Source: Scytonema sp035967975 (GTDB lineage: Bacteria; Cyanobacteriota; Cyanobacteriia; Cyanobacteriales; Nostocaceae). From it: a DNA stretch of 64,000 nucleotides. The stretch covers positions 1 to 64,000 of the forward strand of contig JAWQFQ010000015.1 of the NCBI GenBank assembly GCA_035967975.1, read 5' to 3'. The notes under the pieces are model-generated. The model had not been told where the DNA came from. It ran no database searches and worked only from the letters and a program-made list of their open reading frames with translations. Below are positions 43,619-53,172 of the stretch, in pieces. The translations under genes were made by a program, and so were the position numbers. Position 1 is the first letter of the stretch. Each line of letters opens with the position of its first letter.

Positions 43619-43780
43619 CTAAACACCGATAGGCGGAGAATCTAATAACTGGGCGATCGCCTTATCTTGAAGCTGCCAAGTTCTAGTTAATTTAGAAGAC
43701 TTGCTTCTTCTTGCCAAGAATTCGAGCAAGGAATATTTACTACTTTCAGATGATAGTAGGGACTTGAAGGAATGTAACAT
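43619..43780 (-). CDS. 53-residue ORF upstream of the exporter gene
   Basis: ATG at 43780, TAG at 43619-43621. The 53-aa product reads MLHSFKSLLSSESSKYSLLE first and ends AIAQLLDSPPIGV, a basic Ser/Leu-rich peptide. It lies 73 bp upstream of the exporter's ATG on the same strand. There is no strong ribosome site and no family match, so it may be chance; an export substrate or leader peptide is possible. Confidence 0.35.
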   Translation of the reverse strand: MLHSFKSLLSSESSKYSLLEFLARRSKSSKLTRTWQLQDKAIAQLLDSPPIGV

Positions 43781-43790
43781 AATCTATATC

Positions 43791-43966
43791 CAATTGCCGT
43801 CATAGAAGAAAAGTGGGTCAAGCAGATCCGCTTCAGTCGTTGCTATCCCGGTCGCAAAGGAGCAACAACCGAACTACTAACTAGCCTTGGGAAGCTAATT
43901 AGAAGTTTATATGATGTGTAACTATCCTCGTAAGGACCCCTCCTAGTTTTTGGGAGTTTAGGAGGG
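43791..43966 (+). ncRNA. Structured RNA candidate, copy 1
   Basis: It shares a chain of conserved blocks with 45721-45907: AAAAGTGGGTCAAGCAGATC, TATCCCGGTCGCAAAGGA, CCTTGGGAAGCTAATTA and ATGATGTGTAA, ending in a hairpin CCCTCCTA/TAGGAGGG (43938-43966). The invariant loop ATCCCGGTCGCAAAGG is enclosed by GTTGCT/AGCAAC here but by AGCTGC/GCAGCT in the other copy, so base pairing is kept while sequence changes. No ORF follows on this strand for kilobases, so it is a stand-alone RNA rather than a riboswitch. The family is not identified. Confidence 0.65.
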
Positions 43967-45448
43967 TATTCCTTGGTTTTCAAGAAACTCTAGGAGACTT
44001 CCCCTTAATTTTGGGAGTTTTAAGAGGCTACTCCTATGTAACTTTAAGCATTGCTCTATCCTGCTGTGGAATTAATTCCCAGCATCTTCGTTGACCTACT
44101 GTTGAAGCAGGATTTTTCTTGTAAGCTCTTGTTTGAGCCTTTGTGCGTAAATACTAAGCAGTAATAACCAGTTTATCCTTAAAGATTTTAAAATCATGGC
44201 TTTTGCATCCCCGACTGAGAAACGATAGCGTTCGTAAAAGATTCAATAGGCAGTCATCCCATAACTAAATTCACTAAATAAATTTTGTTGAACTGTATAA
44301 TCGTTTTTCAAGCAATAGTATCATAGTACACCTTGAGCAAATTTGAAAGTAATAGAGTATTTCACAATAACTTCTCGGTTGGTTGCCGCATGTGTTCCCA
44401 TAATGTCAATGAATCTTAGCGAAGTAGTTAACAGATTAGGTTCAAAAATTTAAGTGTAGGTTAAGGTTTATGCTAGAAGAGCTTAAAACCAGTTTCTAGT
44501 GTTAGAGGGCTAAGATTAGCTAAATCTCCTGACTAAAAAAGCCTTGGCTTTAGCTTCTTCTCTTCTGCTTTGCCTTGCCGACTCTTGCTACAATTTGCAA
44601 CTACCTAACTGATACAGTGACAGACAACACTCAATCTGATTTATTCCGTATATTACACTACTATTCCCTTCTTAGTCAATTCTCTACATCTTGTCAAGTT
44701 ATTTTTTCAAAAAAATAAATTTCCTCCTGACATTCGGTCTTTTCTTAATAAAATCTTTAAATAAAGTTTTATGTATGTAATTTTTGATCTAGAGACTCTA
44801 AACTGAGAAAACCTTCAGCTATCAATCGCTAGCCAAGAGCTTTGAAACAGATTTTTCGAGCACTGTCTAGGGGCTTCTAGTAGCTTCATAAAGCCTCTAT
44901 AGCTTTTTAAAAGAGTAAGGAAGACGAATCGAAAAATATGTTCCTGGTTAAATAAGTTATGTAAATTTAATTAGAGATGAAGGTGATTTAGGAGCACCTT
45001 ATTGGCAGCGATTGTCTCCAGCATCCACGCGCTTCTGAACCCGTCGTAGATGGAAGAAATTTCACCTGTATATCATTAAGTAGTCATTAATTATTAATTA
45101 TTTGTCATTAGTTATTAGTCAATTGTAAAAGAAAAATGACTAATCATAAGGTTGTGGAACAGCTTTCATCCTACAGAAGGAAAGAATGGGCTGGAAAAAT
45201 TTTGGGTAGACTCTATGTAATAAATTTTATCCTCCAAAAGACAATCACTGACGTTCATAGGATCGGCTAACTGCTTGTTGCTCTTCCAACACCAAGTGGG
45301 ACGAGCCTAGGTTCATTAAACTCCTAGTACAACAGTACGGCGTTAATAAACCACTCATTCCAAATCGCCAAAACGTCTAATTTATGAGCTTTTCGGCTTT
45401 TGACTTTTGAATGCGCGACTTGCGCCTTACGGTTGGGTCTAAACGTGT

Positions 45449-45585
45449 AAAAATCTGCCAGCCTCCGGAAAAATCCCCCCTAAAATTAACTAGTTTTGCA
45501 CCCAAAATCTTGGGTTAGGGGGGATAATTCCTTTCAACATCGTTGGCGCTAAACCCATTACGTGTAATGAGGCTGGCAGATTTTT
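45449..45585. repeat. 137-bp inverted-repeat (MITE-like) element
   Basis: The ends AAAAATCTGCCAGCCTC (45449-45465) and GAGGCTGGCAGATTTTT (45569-45585) are perfect inverted repeats of 17 bp. An inner pair (ATCCCCCCTAA and TTAGGGGGGAT) is nested inside. ACGTGTAA occurs next to both ends. There is no coding capacity, so it is likely a non-autonomous mobile element. Confidence 0.75.
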
Positions 45586-45720
45586 CCGGTTTTAATGAAA
45601 CGGTACTTGTTACCTTGGATATGTCTTCAAATTGCTTTTTAATGTAAAAAGCTTGCTAAATGCAAAGTTGTAGGCAACAACATCTTGTGGTTGACTGGTA
45701 TGGTATGACATAATTACTAC

Positions 45721-45907
45721 CAGTTGCCATCATGTATGAAAAGTGGGTTAAGCAGATTCACTACAGCTGCGGTTATCCCGGTCGCAAAGGAAAAGCAGCT
45801 ACATCGTTAAATAGCCCTGGGAAGCTAGTTAACAGGCGCATGATGTGTAATTAACCTGGGAAAATGCCCTCCTAGTACTTTGGGAGTCTAGGGGGGTCTT
45901 TTATTTT
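45721..45907 (+). ncRNA. Structured RNA candidate, copy 2
   Basis: This second copy of the RNA at 43791 ends in a strong intrinsic terminator: CCCTCCTA (45867-45874) pairs with TAGGGGGG (45889-45896), followed by TCTTTTATTTT. Conserved blocks include AAAAGTGGGTTAAGCAGATT, TATCCCGGTCGCAAAGGA and CCCTGGGAAGCTAGTTA. The stem around the invariant loop has different bases from copy 1 but still pairs. It begins next to CATGTATGA. HEARO/omega-RNA-like elements are one possible family, but this is unverified. Confidence 0.7.
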
Positions 45908-47059
45908 ATGGACAATAAATGCTCAGAGGAATCCATCTTCAAAGTTTTGGGAAAACTCTGTAAAAATGGCGGCACTTGTAGCATTGCTCACACATCGCTT
46001 GATTTGACAATACCGTTCATCAAAACGACTGTCTACAGGTCTTAGCAACAGACAATCCAGAAAGCCTTGTTAGCCAGAGATAGAAAGCGTCATTAATAGT
46101 AGATAAAGCAACCATGACTAAAGTTTCCGTGATGAACAACTGCGTCTTGTAAGCCTTCAACAAAGTTATCTCTTACCGCCTCACAAACTTGACGAATCTC
46201 CAAAGTCTCCTGTAGTATGCTGCAACAAAAACACTGGTAGGGCATCGTCCTCTAGAATGATAAGACTAACCACTTAATCATCAGGAAAACACGACTCAAC
46301 GATTTTAAGCTGCTGTGAGGTCAACCGAACTCAGCTTAGGAAATTAACGGCTGAACCTCAAGATACTTAACTTTTGCTAAGTTTAGCTTAAACAAAGTTT
46401 TACTTCCCTACTTAACTTGGATAGAGAGGCTGTCTAACACAGGTTGAGTTAAAATACTTACCTGTTTGTACGGGACTACTGCTATTTCGCATCAGCAATC
46501 ACAAGAGCCTTAACAGTAATGTTACTACCATACCAAACTAGATTTGAGAGACAACATCAAAAATTCACAGTAAGATTATAGACCCCTTAACTTTAGCTCC
46601 TCAATTTTAACCCCCTAAATTTAACTTCTTAACTTTAGTAACTTTAGTACCAAGATTTTTATTTAGTAAATTGATCGAGGTTTTGTCAATAGATATTAAG
46701 AAATACTTTACAATTCACAAAAAATTACTAGAAAATTCATGAAATCAATAAAAAATTTGTAGAAAAAAAGTAGTAAGCACTTGCAGTGCTGTTACAAAAA
46801 GAGATATAAGGCATAATGAGGGGGACAGCTATGGGGTAAAAAGTATAAATAAAAACTTTATTCATGGTTGTAAAACCGATTTTTTAAGATACTTATACTG
46901 AAACTGCTGTTAATGCGGTATAAAAAGCTAAGAAAGAAAAGCGGAGGGCACAGCGCTGAAGGAATTTGTTCAAGTTATATAAAATAAAGTTATAAAAGTT
47001 AATGAAAATTAAATGATATCCATTTAAATACTGACTAAGGGAGAAAAGACAACGGGACT

Positions 47060-47155
47060 GTATCTTGCTTGGTTAAAGTTTATTCATGTGCTCAGAAACC
47101 TGGTTTCGCATGAGTTACCGGGTTTCTGTTCCGCCTTAACCGAGTAGTATTGCAC
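47060..47155. mobile_element. Nested-palindrome MITE, family A, with 7-bp duplication
   Basis: The core 47094-47127 (AGAAACCTGGTTTCG and mirror) is slightly decayed. The right arm CCGAGTAGTATTG matches the other copies. CGGGACT at 47053-47059 and 47056 + element length (47156-47162) flanks the element. It is located downstream of hetP. Confidence 0.7.
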
Positions 47156-47362
47156 CGGGACTAAAATTGTCCTTTCCAAGTAAAAGGTGCTCACTATTTT
47201 ACCTGTAAAGAATAAGCATGACAAGTCTCTATCGAGAGATTATTTATCCTTGCTCGTGGTTCTAGGAAAATTACACCCCAATACAAAACCTGCCATGCAG
47301 ATTTAACATAGACTTCATGACAGGTTATGAGCTGTTCAGTGTCTGTAAACTCTAGATATTGT

Positions 47363-47839
47363 TCAATGAAAGTCACAAACATTGACAGGGACATCTTGGG
47401 TTTTTGATGGAACCTCAGAGTTAGGTGACTGATGATATTCCTGAACTTGTTTTGTCATCCACTGCTGTTCGCTTTGGTTACCACCACGAATCTCTGTTTT
47501 GCGCTTTCCCACTACCTCAAGATAAGCTAAGTCTTTGATTTTGCTCAAGCAGCTGGTTGGTGTATTATTGCTGGATCTTTTATCAGAAGGTAGCTTGGCA
47601 ATTTTGAGATTTGCATTTTGCTGCTGGTTTGACTGGGTAACGTGGGGATTATTTTCTTTGAGGAGTCTGTTGTAAGTGCGGTAGGGAATGTAATGAAGAG
47701 GATTGTAGCCAGCAAAACGTAACATAAGAACACAAGCCCAGGAGTACTTCCCAGCAAGAATGGCTTCAACGACTTGGTCAAATTGCTCAGGATTAATAGA
47801 TTTATCGAAGTTGTTACTACCAGCGATATCTTGGTTCAT
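47363..47839 (-). CDS. hetP: HetP, heterocyst commitment protein
   Basis: The 158-aa protein contains the HetP core: FDKSINPEQFDQVVEAILAG followed by KYSWACVLMLRFAGYNPLHY and IPYRTYNRLLKEN, then the C-terminal motif LSKIKDLAYLEVV. HetP and its paralogs control commitment to heterocyst formation downstream of HetR. The length matches Anabaena HetP. There is no strong ribosome site. The next gene upstream is a truncated HlyD gene, and a HetR-type palindrome lies at 49240, 1.4 kb upstream, whereas hetC would be expected beside hetP in Anabaena. Confidence 0.92.
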   Translation of the reverse strand: MNQDIAGSNNFDKSINPEQFDQVVEAILAGKYSWACVLMLRFAGYNPLHYIPYRTYNRLLKENNPHVTQSNQQQNANLKIAKLPSDKRSSNNTPTSCLSKIKDLAYLEVVGKRKTEIRGGNQSEQQWMTKQVQEYHQSPNSEVPSKTQDVPVNVCDFH

Positions 47840-48017
47840 AGTGTTTGTTGTTTTGGTGAAAGTGAACTAGTCTCGTAGTTTTCAGTAATTTGTAATTCAA
47901 TGGGGGTTTATAAATTACCCACTTATGCTTGCTATTTAGCGATCGCTCAAAGTCACCTCTAACAAGGAGGGGGAAACTTGAGTATCCATTTGTTGGCGGT
48001 GAAAAACATTTGTTGTT

Positions 48018-48656
48018 TCAAGGAGCAGCTTGTTTGTTGACTACTGCGATCGCAGCGCGAGTTTGAGCAAGCAAACCAGTCTTGTCCATCAAAGTTGTGA
48101 TTTGAGTAAACGGTTCTTCTGTGGCTGTTAAAGTTTTAACTTCCCCATTCAACAGTAAGTTGTCTACTTCCGGTATAACCTGAGTTGGGATCAAATCTTG
48201 ACCACCTTGGATGGCGGTATTAATGACTTTACCCAAGTATTGCGACTGAAGTTTATTTAACTCCCCCAATGCTACAAATTTTCCTCGGACATGACTGACT
48301 TGTTCAATCTTTCCCGTCCACGCCCAAAAAACAACCGCTGTAAAAAAGGCTATGCTTTTAATTGCTCCTGAAGCCGAAAAAGCTCTAGTTGGTTGATGGA
48401 GTAACCTTTTTTGTAAAGAGATGAATCCATCTGTTGTACTCTTGGTTTCGGTTTGGAAAAATGTCTTTGTAGTAGTTTGGGTACTTACTGGTGCTGCTGG
48501 TAGAGCACCTGTTTCTAAAGACGCTACATTAACCTCGTAGATAAATACCTTCTCAGATACTAACTCGCCTAGGGGGTGCAAATTGTGAAAATTTCTCCCT
48601 GACATATCTGATTGGTTTAAGGTTTCGATTGCATTTAACCTGATGATTCTGTTCAT
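48018..48656 (-). CDS. Truncated HlyD-like membrane fusion protein
   Basis: The 212-aa protein reads as the N-terminal part of an HlyD adaptor. A disordered cytosolic region is followed by one membrane helix at about residues 103-118 (IAFFTAVVFWAW), then the first lipoyl half GKIEQVSHVRGKFVALGE and QVIPEVDNLLLNGEVKTL. It stops after LLAQTRAAIAVV, where full-length homologs begin the coiled coil, so the coiled coil, second lipoyl half and barrel are missing. AGGA lies six bases before the ATG. Either a pseudogene or a short membrane protein derived from one. It lies 178 bp upstream of hetP on the same strand. Confidence 0.7.
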   Translation of the reverse strand: MNRIIRLNAIETLNQSDMSGRNFHNLHPLGELVSEKVFIYEVNVASLETGALPAAPVSTQTTTKTFFQTETKSTTDGFISLQKRLLHQPTRAFSASGAIKSIAFFTAVVFWAWTGKIEQVSHVRGKFVALGELNKLQSQYLGKVINTAIQGGQDLIPTQVIPEVDNLLLNGEVKTLTATEEPFTQITTLMDKTGLLAQTRAAIAVVNKQAAP

Positions 48657-50352
48657 GAGCTGTCCTGTGATCGGAAACCTGACTTTTTATTCAAGTCTTT
48701 TTGCTGTTAAGCCGGAATTTGTTAATTACTCTTGAAACTCAGTTGTCAGTAGGTAGAAAAGCAACCTTAAGTGTAAGGCGCTATTCCAGAAAGGTAAGTA
48801 GGGTTTGTTAGTTCCCTGGACATATCTCTCACTGCAATTGAATTTCTCACTGGTTTTTTTGCTTAACAGTGCCATAGGTAATCATTTCCTTTTCTTTCAT
48901 GGCATAAACATGACATGAAAAAGTCTCCGTTTCGCTCTTAAGTAGATGCAGTTTTGTTCTCTTCAACTTTTACTAACTCCTCATTCTATTATTTTACCCT
49001 GGTAGTTTATTAATTTATTTTATACCAAAGAATTAGAAGTTAAGTAAAATCGCATACTTTTTTTCTTGAATGGGAAAATCTTCATCCCTAAGCGTAAGAC
49101 TAACATTCGTATTTATACTATTTTTTTGCGTAAATGTCATCTCCCATTTTGACATTTTTTCAACTAAATTTACTGGATGTGTTCCTATATTGACTTCTGT
49201 ATATCTTACTTACGTTTTGTCTCTTACTTATTAGTTATTGAGGGGTGAGACCCCTCATACAACGTTAGTTCAGTACTTTCACTTTCCCTTCTTCGTCGGG
49301 AGTTTTTGCGAGTACTATATTCCGTAACTTTTAAAAATATAGCAGCATAAGTAGCATTTTGGCAAACTTTACAACTCTTGGTTCAGGATGATGATTGTTA
49401 CCAATTTTAGGAAATGCCTTTTTTCCGTTACACACTTATTTTGTATTTGTAGAAAAATATTTAACTTCCCATCATCAATGCAAACTTACAATTCATTTGT
49501 TGTCAATTTTGCCAAAAGAGTAGTTCATTTCGTACAGATACTAAGCTGTAGAGTTACAGAACTGTGGTATAATTCTTAAGCTTTCAAACTGGCTCTTACT
49601 CTTGACATCTCAAAAATCCCGCAAAATGTCTTGTTATAAGAGGTTTGCTCTGGGTAAAAATTTTATTTCTCCATAGAAAAATATACCTGCACAAAAGCTT
49701 GCTGATAAAATAAGATAGAAAAGTATGAAGATACATAAAATTCTTTTCATCCCTAGAGCGCCGATACAGTATTGACTCGTTGGGTTAAAAAACCCGGTTT
49801 CTTTCGCTCTTAAAGACTGATTTTTCGTTGCGCCAACGTAAAAGTTACCGGGTTGAGTGAGATTAGTGTACCGATGCTCTAGTGTCAGCAATTCCACTAT
49901 GACTTTGAAGAAACACAGGGATGTAATATCAAATCGTAATTCAGAAAGCTAGATAGGGTCTGGGTTTGGTGGGTTTGGAAAGTATAACATCAATTCATGA
50001 GGAGTTCCCTATTATCAAATTTCCATAAAATGTTGAAAAAAGTTATTTGCAATCATCAACTTTTGACTATTAATGCTAAAATGGAAGCGTTCAATACCAG
50101 CACCTAGATTTTTCTACAAAGAATCAACAATATCCAAATCTATGTAATTTCGAGTTGTTGAATAGTGTATGTATAGCACCATCATCCCCAACACTTTCTT
50201 CAGAGGTTAATGGTGAATTCCGGAAAAATAGGTCAAAAAATCATCATACACTAACTATGCTTAGTCGATCTAGAGGTTAAGAAATTTTTATTTGCAACCG
50301 AAAAAAATAAAGAGCGCGGGAGGAATAGCAAGGAAAAGAGTTGAGTATTTTA
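48657..50352. other. Intergenic region with HetR-type site
   Basis: About 1.7 kb without a convincing gene. It contains the palindrome GAGGGGT-GAG-ACCCCTC (49240-49256) and a broken copy of the family A palindrome (AAACCCGGTTTCTTT at 49790 and TTACCGGGTT at 49844). Short frames (49388-49579 plus, 49634-49897 minus) show no family features, although the latter ends in a hydrophobic segment. Confidence 0.55.
49240..49256. promoter_or_regulatory. Putative HetR-binding palindrome
   Basis: GAGGGGTGAGACCCCTC has perfect 7-bp arms with a 3-bp centre. It is the same as the known HetR target GAGGGGTCTAACCCCTC except for the centre, and CAT follows as in the known site. It lies upstream of the truncated HlyD gene and hetP. 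HetR sites far upstream of hetP are known in Anabaena. Confidence 0.7.
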
Positions 50353-50392
50353 CCCTACACCCCTACACCCCTACACCCCTACACCCCTAAAA
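50353..50392. repeat. Octamer array CCCTACAC at the end of the GH116 gene
   Basis: Four exact CCCTACAC units (50353-50384) plus a partial fifth. The TAG stop of the GH116 gene (50379-50381) is inside the array, which also encodes its last residues. Confidence 0.9.
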
Positions 50393-52838
50393 TCGCCCAA
50401 ATCGCCATAGCCCGTAGATAAGTACAAGCGCGGAAAGTCCCAACAGGGGTAATCGCTTCTGGGGTGCGGAATTGTAGCCCATTATTGTAAATTTGCTGCA
50501 CTACCGCGTGGGTCAGGTTAAATGCTTCATCTTTCATCCCCATTTGTATTAGAAAAGCCGCCAAACCAAAATTGATTCCCGTCCAGACTTCCAAAGGATG
50601 AGTGGCTTTGGGGTTCTCTGGTGTCCCATCAGGGCGAACACCATTTGCTGCACCAAACTTACCATTATGAAACTTTAAGAAGCAAGCATCATAGACAGTT
50701 CGTAATGCAGAAAGAGCACAATCATCTGGTACAATATCAGGCAACTCTAACAGACGAGCATAAAATTGTCCGCATAACTGGTCTGCCATCACAACATCAG
50801 AACCACTCTCGCTATCCAAACGGTAGTATTGTCCATTCCAAAGTTTTTCTTGGTAAATAAGACGAGATTGTTGCAACCAGGTTTCATAGATAGCCTTTTG
50901 CTGTATCAACTCATCTGTGTCCTCCGCGTCTATGCAATTTTTTAATAAAATCTCACAGACCGCGATCGCAGCTTCCAAAGCCGCCAACCACAAACCACCA
51001 CAATAAGCGCTTACACCCAGCAACCGCCAATCATCAAAAGTTTGGTCTGGCGCACCAGAATTTTCAGGAATACCATCCCCGTCCTTATCAAACGTCTTCA
51101 GGTAATCCAAGGTTTGGACAATAGAATTCCAACAATCTGCTAAAAATTCGATATCATCCGCACCTGTTAGAAGAAAATCACGATATACCTGCAACACAAA
51201 ATCGCAACCTAAATCCTTCCATAGGTTGCAATCTTGATAACTTGTGTAATTCGTTTTTTCCCATACGTGTTCGTTAGGTGCGCCTAAGTCGTGAGGTGTT
51301 GCACCTGCGGCTTTGCGAATTGCAATTGGACTTTCTGACCCAATAGTGTAATAGTATCCAATGACACGAGTCCTATCATCACTCTTAGGAACTGCCCGTG
51401 CAAAAGCACGAATCACCGCTTTTTCTAGTTCTGGAAATAGCATTAATAAACCAAAAGAACCATAAAGCCGTACATCCAAACTTTCATACCAACGGTAGTC
51501 TAAGCACTCCAATACAGCAAATTGTCCGATGGGGTCGGCGTCTGATGCTGCACTCCAAAGAGTACCGCCGCCAGTCAAGACGTAAAGCTCATTGAACAAA
51601 GCCATTTTGAACCAGTCTGGTAAGTCTTGGCGATCGCAAATCGGTTGTTGCCAAGATTGTACTTGTACTTGCCAAGTTTGATATTCTGCCAAAGCCGTAG
51701 ATGCGATCGCCCAAGCATTTTGACCGCTTCTACCAAAAAAGTCAGTATATCTGCGATAATATGTAATTCCTGCAGCAAATTCTGTCACAGGGAAATCCCA
51801 ACTGAGAGCGAAAGGGAGTTCTAAGCTTTCACCGGGCTGAAGAGTGAAACGCACAGTAAGGGCTACCCCAAGCTGTTCTTTTTCAGACGCTGGAGTGGAA
51901 TTTGTATAATTAGATAGCGAACCATCTTGAGCAAAATTCTGCCAGACCTCATCCCCACTACCAGAAGGATTAAAGCGAGTATGGTAATATACCTCCATGA
52001 GTGGGTGCTTTCGAGTGGCAATACACCATTGTCCCTCACCTTCTTGTACGGGGTCAGTGATACCCACCCGACTCATTAAGCAACCAATGTATTCGTCATC
52101 TTCCACGAGTTGATTAAAGTTGTTTTGACTTTCACCCAAGCGTGGTTGGTACTCATAAACCGGACTACCATCATCCCTTAACTTCACTTCTGGCGATTTC
52201 AAAGCATTCGTAAACCAGCTCACCATATTCTGCCAGGTGAGCATAATACTGAGAGTTATAGGTGCATTAGAAGGATTGTATGCAGTCCAAACAAACATTG
52301 CCACTGGATAGCTAGTTTCTTGATAATTACCAGCCCAGATTGGAGAAAACTGCTCACAGGTTAACTTTGCTTGAAAAACCCCTTCATACACAAACCAACT
52401 GCGAGGATACAGAGCGTGATAGCTTCCCGTCGTTTTGGGGTGTGGGGTATAAGGAGACGAAGTATCTTCTTCCCCGACACCCCTTTCACCCGTACTAGCG
52501 GGGTACCAACGCCAAGTTGAGAGACTACCATCCTCCGGTGCTTCTGTACACAGAGAATAAGCCTGGAAGGATGAGCCATCTGACTCAAAGACACTGAACT
52601 GACAGACGGGGATAGTCTTGAAGATATGCTCACCGCCATCAATATGCCACAGGTTAAAATCTCCTCGTGAGGAGCGACCGATACAACCTGCACCAAAGCC
52701 ACCTAAAGGCATTCCGTGCCAAGGACCATCATCAATGTTACTGGCATAACGGACAGTGTATGGCTCATCCCACCCTAAACCGATAGGACGATTCCAAGTA
52801 TAACGGGGAATTACAAAGGAAGGTTGGTTGCTCATCAC
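50379..52838 (-). CDS. GH116-family beta-glucosidase (GBA2-like)
   Basis: The 819-aa protein matches non-lysosomal glucosylceramidase/GH116 enzymes. The N-terminal domain carries MPLGGFGAGCIGRSSRGDFN then LWHIDGGEH, and the C-terminal (alpha/alpha)6 domain carries LYGSFGLLMLFPELE, ENSGAPDQTFDDWRLLGVSA and LEVWTGINFGLAAFLI. The catalytic acids are in the family-conserved regions around YVLTGGGTLW and DQTFDDW. It would hydrolyse a beta-glucosidic bond in a glycolipid or oligosaccharide. There is no signal peptide. Its stop codon lies in an octamer repeat. Confidence 0.9.
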   Translation of the reverse strand: MMSNQPSFVIPRYTWNRPIGLGWDEPYTVRYASNIDDGPWHGMPLGGFGAGCIGRSSRGDFNLWHIDGGEHIFKTIPVCQFSVFESDGSSFQAYSLCTEAPEDGSLSTWRWYPASTGERGVGEEDTSSPYTPHPKTTGSYHALYPRSWFVYEGVFQAKLTCEQFSPIWAGNYQETSYPVAMFVWTAYNPSNAPITLSIMLTWQNMVSWFTNALKSPEVKLRDDGSPVYEYQPRLGESQNNFNQLVEDDEYIGCLMSRVGITDPVQEGEGQWCIATRKHPLMEVYYHTRFNPSGSGDEVWQNFAQDGSLSNYTNSTPASEKEQLGVALTVRFTLQPGESLELPFALSWDFPVTEFAAGITYYRRYTDFFGRSGQNAWAIASTALAEYQTWQVQVQSWQQPICDRQDLPDWFKMALFNELYVLTGGGTLWSAASDADPIGQFAVLECLDYRWYESLDVRLYGSFGLLMLFPELEKAVIRAFARAVPKSDDRTRVIGYYYTIGSESPIAIRKAAGATPHDLGAPNEHVWEKTNYTSYQDCNLWKDLGCDFVLQVYRDFLLTGADDIEFLADCWNSIVQTLDYLKTFDKDGDGIPENSGAPDQTFDDWRLLGVSAYCGGLWLAALEAAIAVCEILLKNCIDAEDTDELIQQKAIYETWLQQSRLIYQEKLWNGQYYRLDSESGSDVVMADQLCGQFYARLLELPDIVPDDCALSALRTVYDACFLKFHNGKFGAANGVRPDGTPENPKATHPLEVWTGINFGLAAFLIQMGMKDEAFNLTHAVVQQIYNNGLQFRTPEAITPVGTFRACTYLRAMAIWAILGV

Positions 52839-53172
52839 CTGATCGTACCGCGTTAAGTGCAGCTGCTGAAATTAGGATCTCATGTAAAAGCGCATTTGTG
52901 ACAAAAGTTTTTTAGCGCCTTTGCATCAATAAATTTCGGTTCCTGAAATTCTGAATTTTCTCAGCTTATATCTTGCACTTGGGTCAAAAACTTTGTTTCT
53001 ACGGAAGTAAAGCTACCATTTCAAGGAAATAAAAAGCTGACAACAAAAGCGTTCTTTCTTTTGAATGCGTAACGTTTGCCTTGTTGTACTAGTTGTTTAG
53101 ACTTGTAACCTTGAAGCTTAGATTCGGTATCCGAACGCGATCGCAACTATGATATCCACTCGACAACACATT
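52839..53172. other. Intergenic region, no gene seen
   Basis: About 330 bp upstream of the GH116 gene and downstream of the small gene at 53173. No repeat, RNA or ORF is supported. It presumably holds the GH116 promoter. Confidence 0.5.

Larger units (their letters stand above)
43967..47059. other. Long gene-poor region with RNA and repeat elements
   Basis: About 3.1 kb without a convincing gene on either strand. It contains structured-RNA copy 2 (45721-45907), an inverted-repeat element (45449-45585) and a degenerate MITE-B-like stretch around 44818-44930. The 46090-46420 segment looks like decayed coding sequence on the minus strand, with several stops and no recognisable family. Confidence 0.55.

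Noticed and set aside
43791..43966. Reading the duplicated RNA as a cyclic-di-GMP (GEMM) riboswitch because of GGTCGCAAAGG
   Set aside because: The rest of the GEMM consensus is missing and no downstream gene follows on the strand.
46081..46420. Possible decayed transposase or other gene on the minus strand
   Set aside because: Fragments look coding-like, but several stops interrupt them and I could not tie them to a family, so no pseudogene is called.
47194..47394. 66-codon ORF overlapping the end of hetP
   Set aside because: It starts inside hetP in another frame and shows no family; HetP itself has its normal length, so no frameshift is needed.
49634..49897. 87-codon minus-strand ORF with a hydrophobic segment
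   Set aside because: The N-terminal half is derived from a degenerate family A palindrome; only the last 38 residues look membrane-like, which is too little to call a gene.
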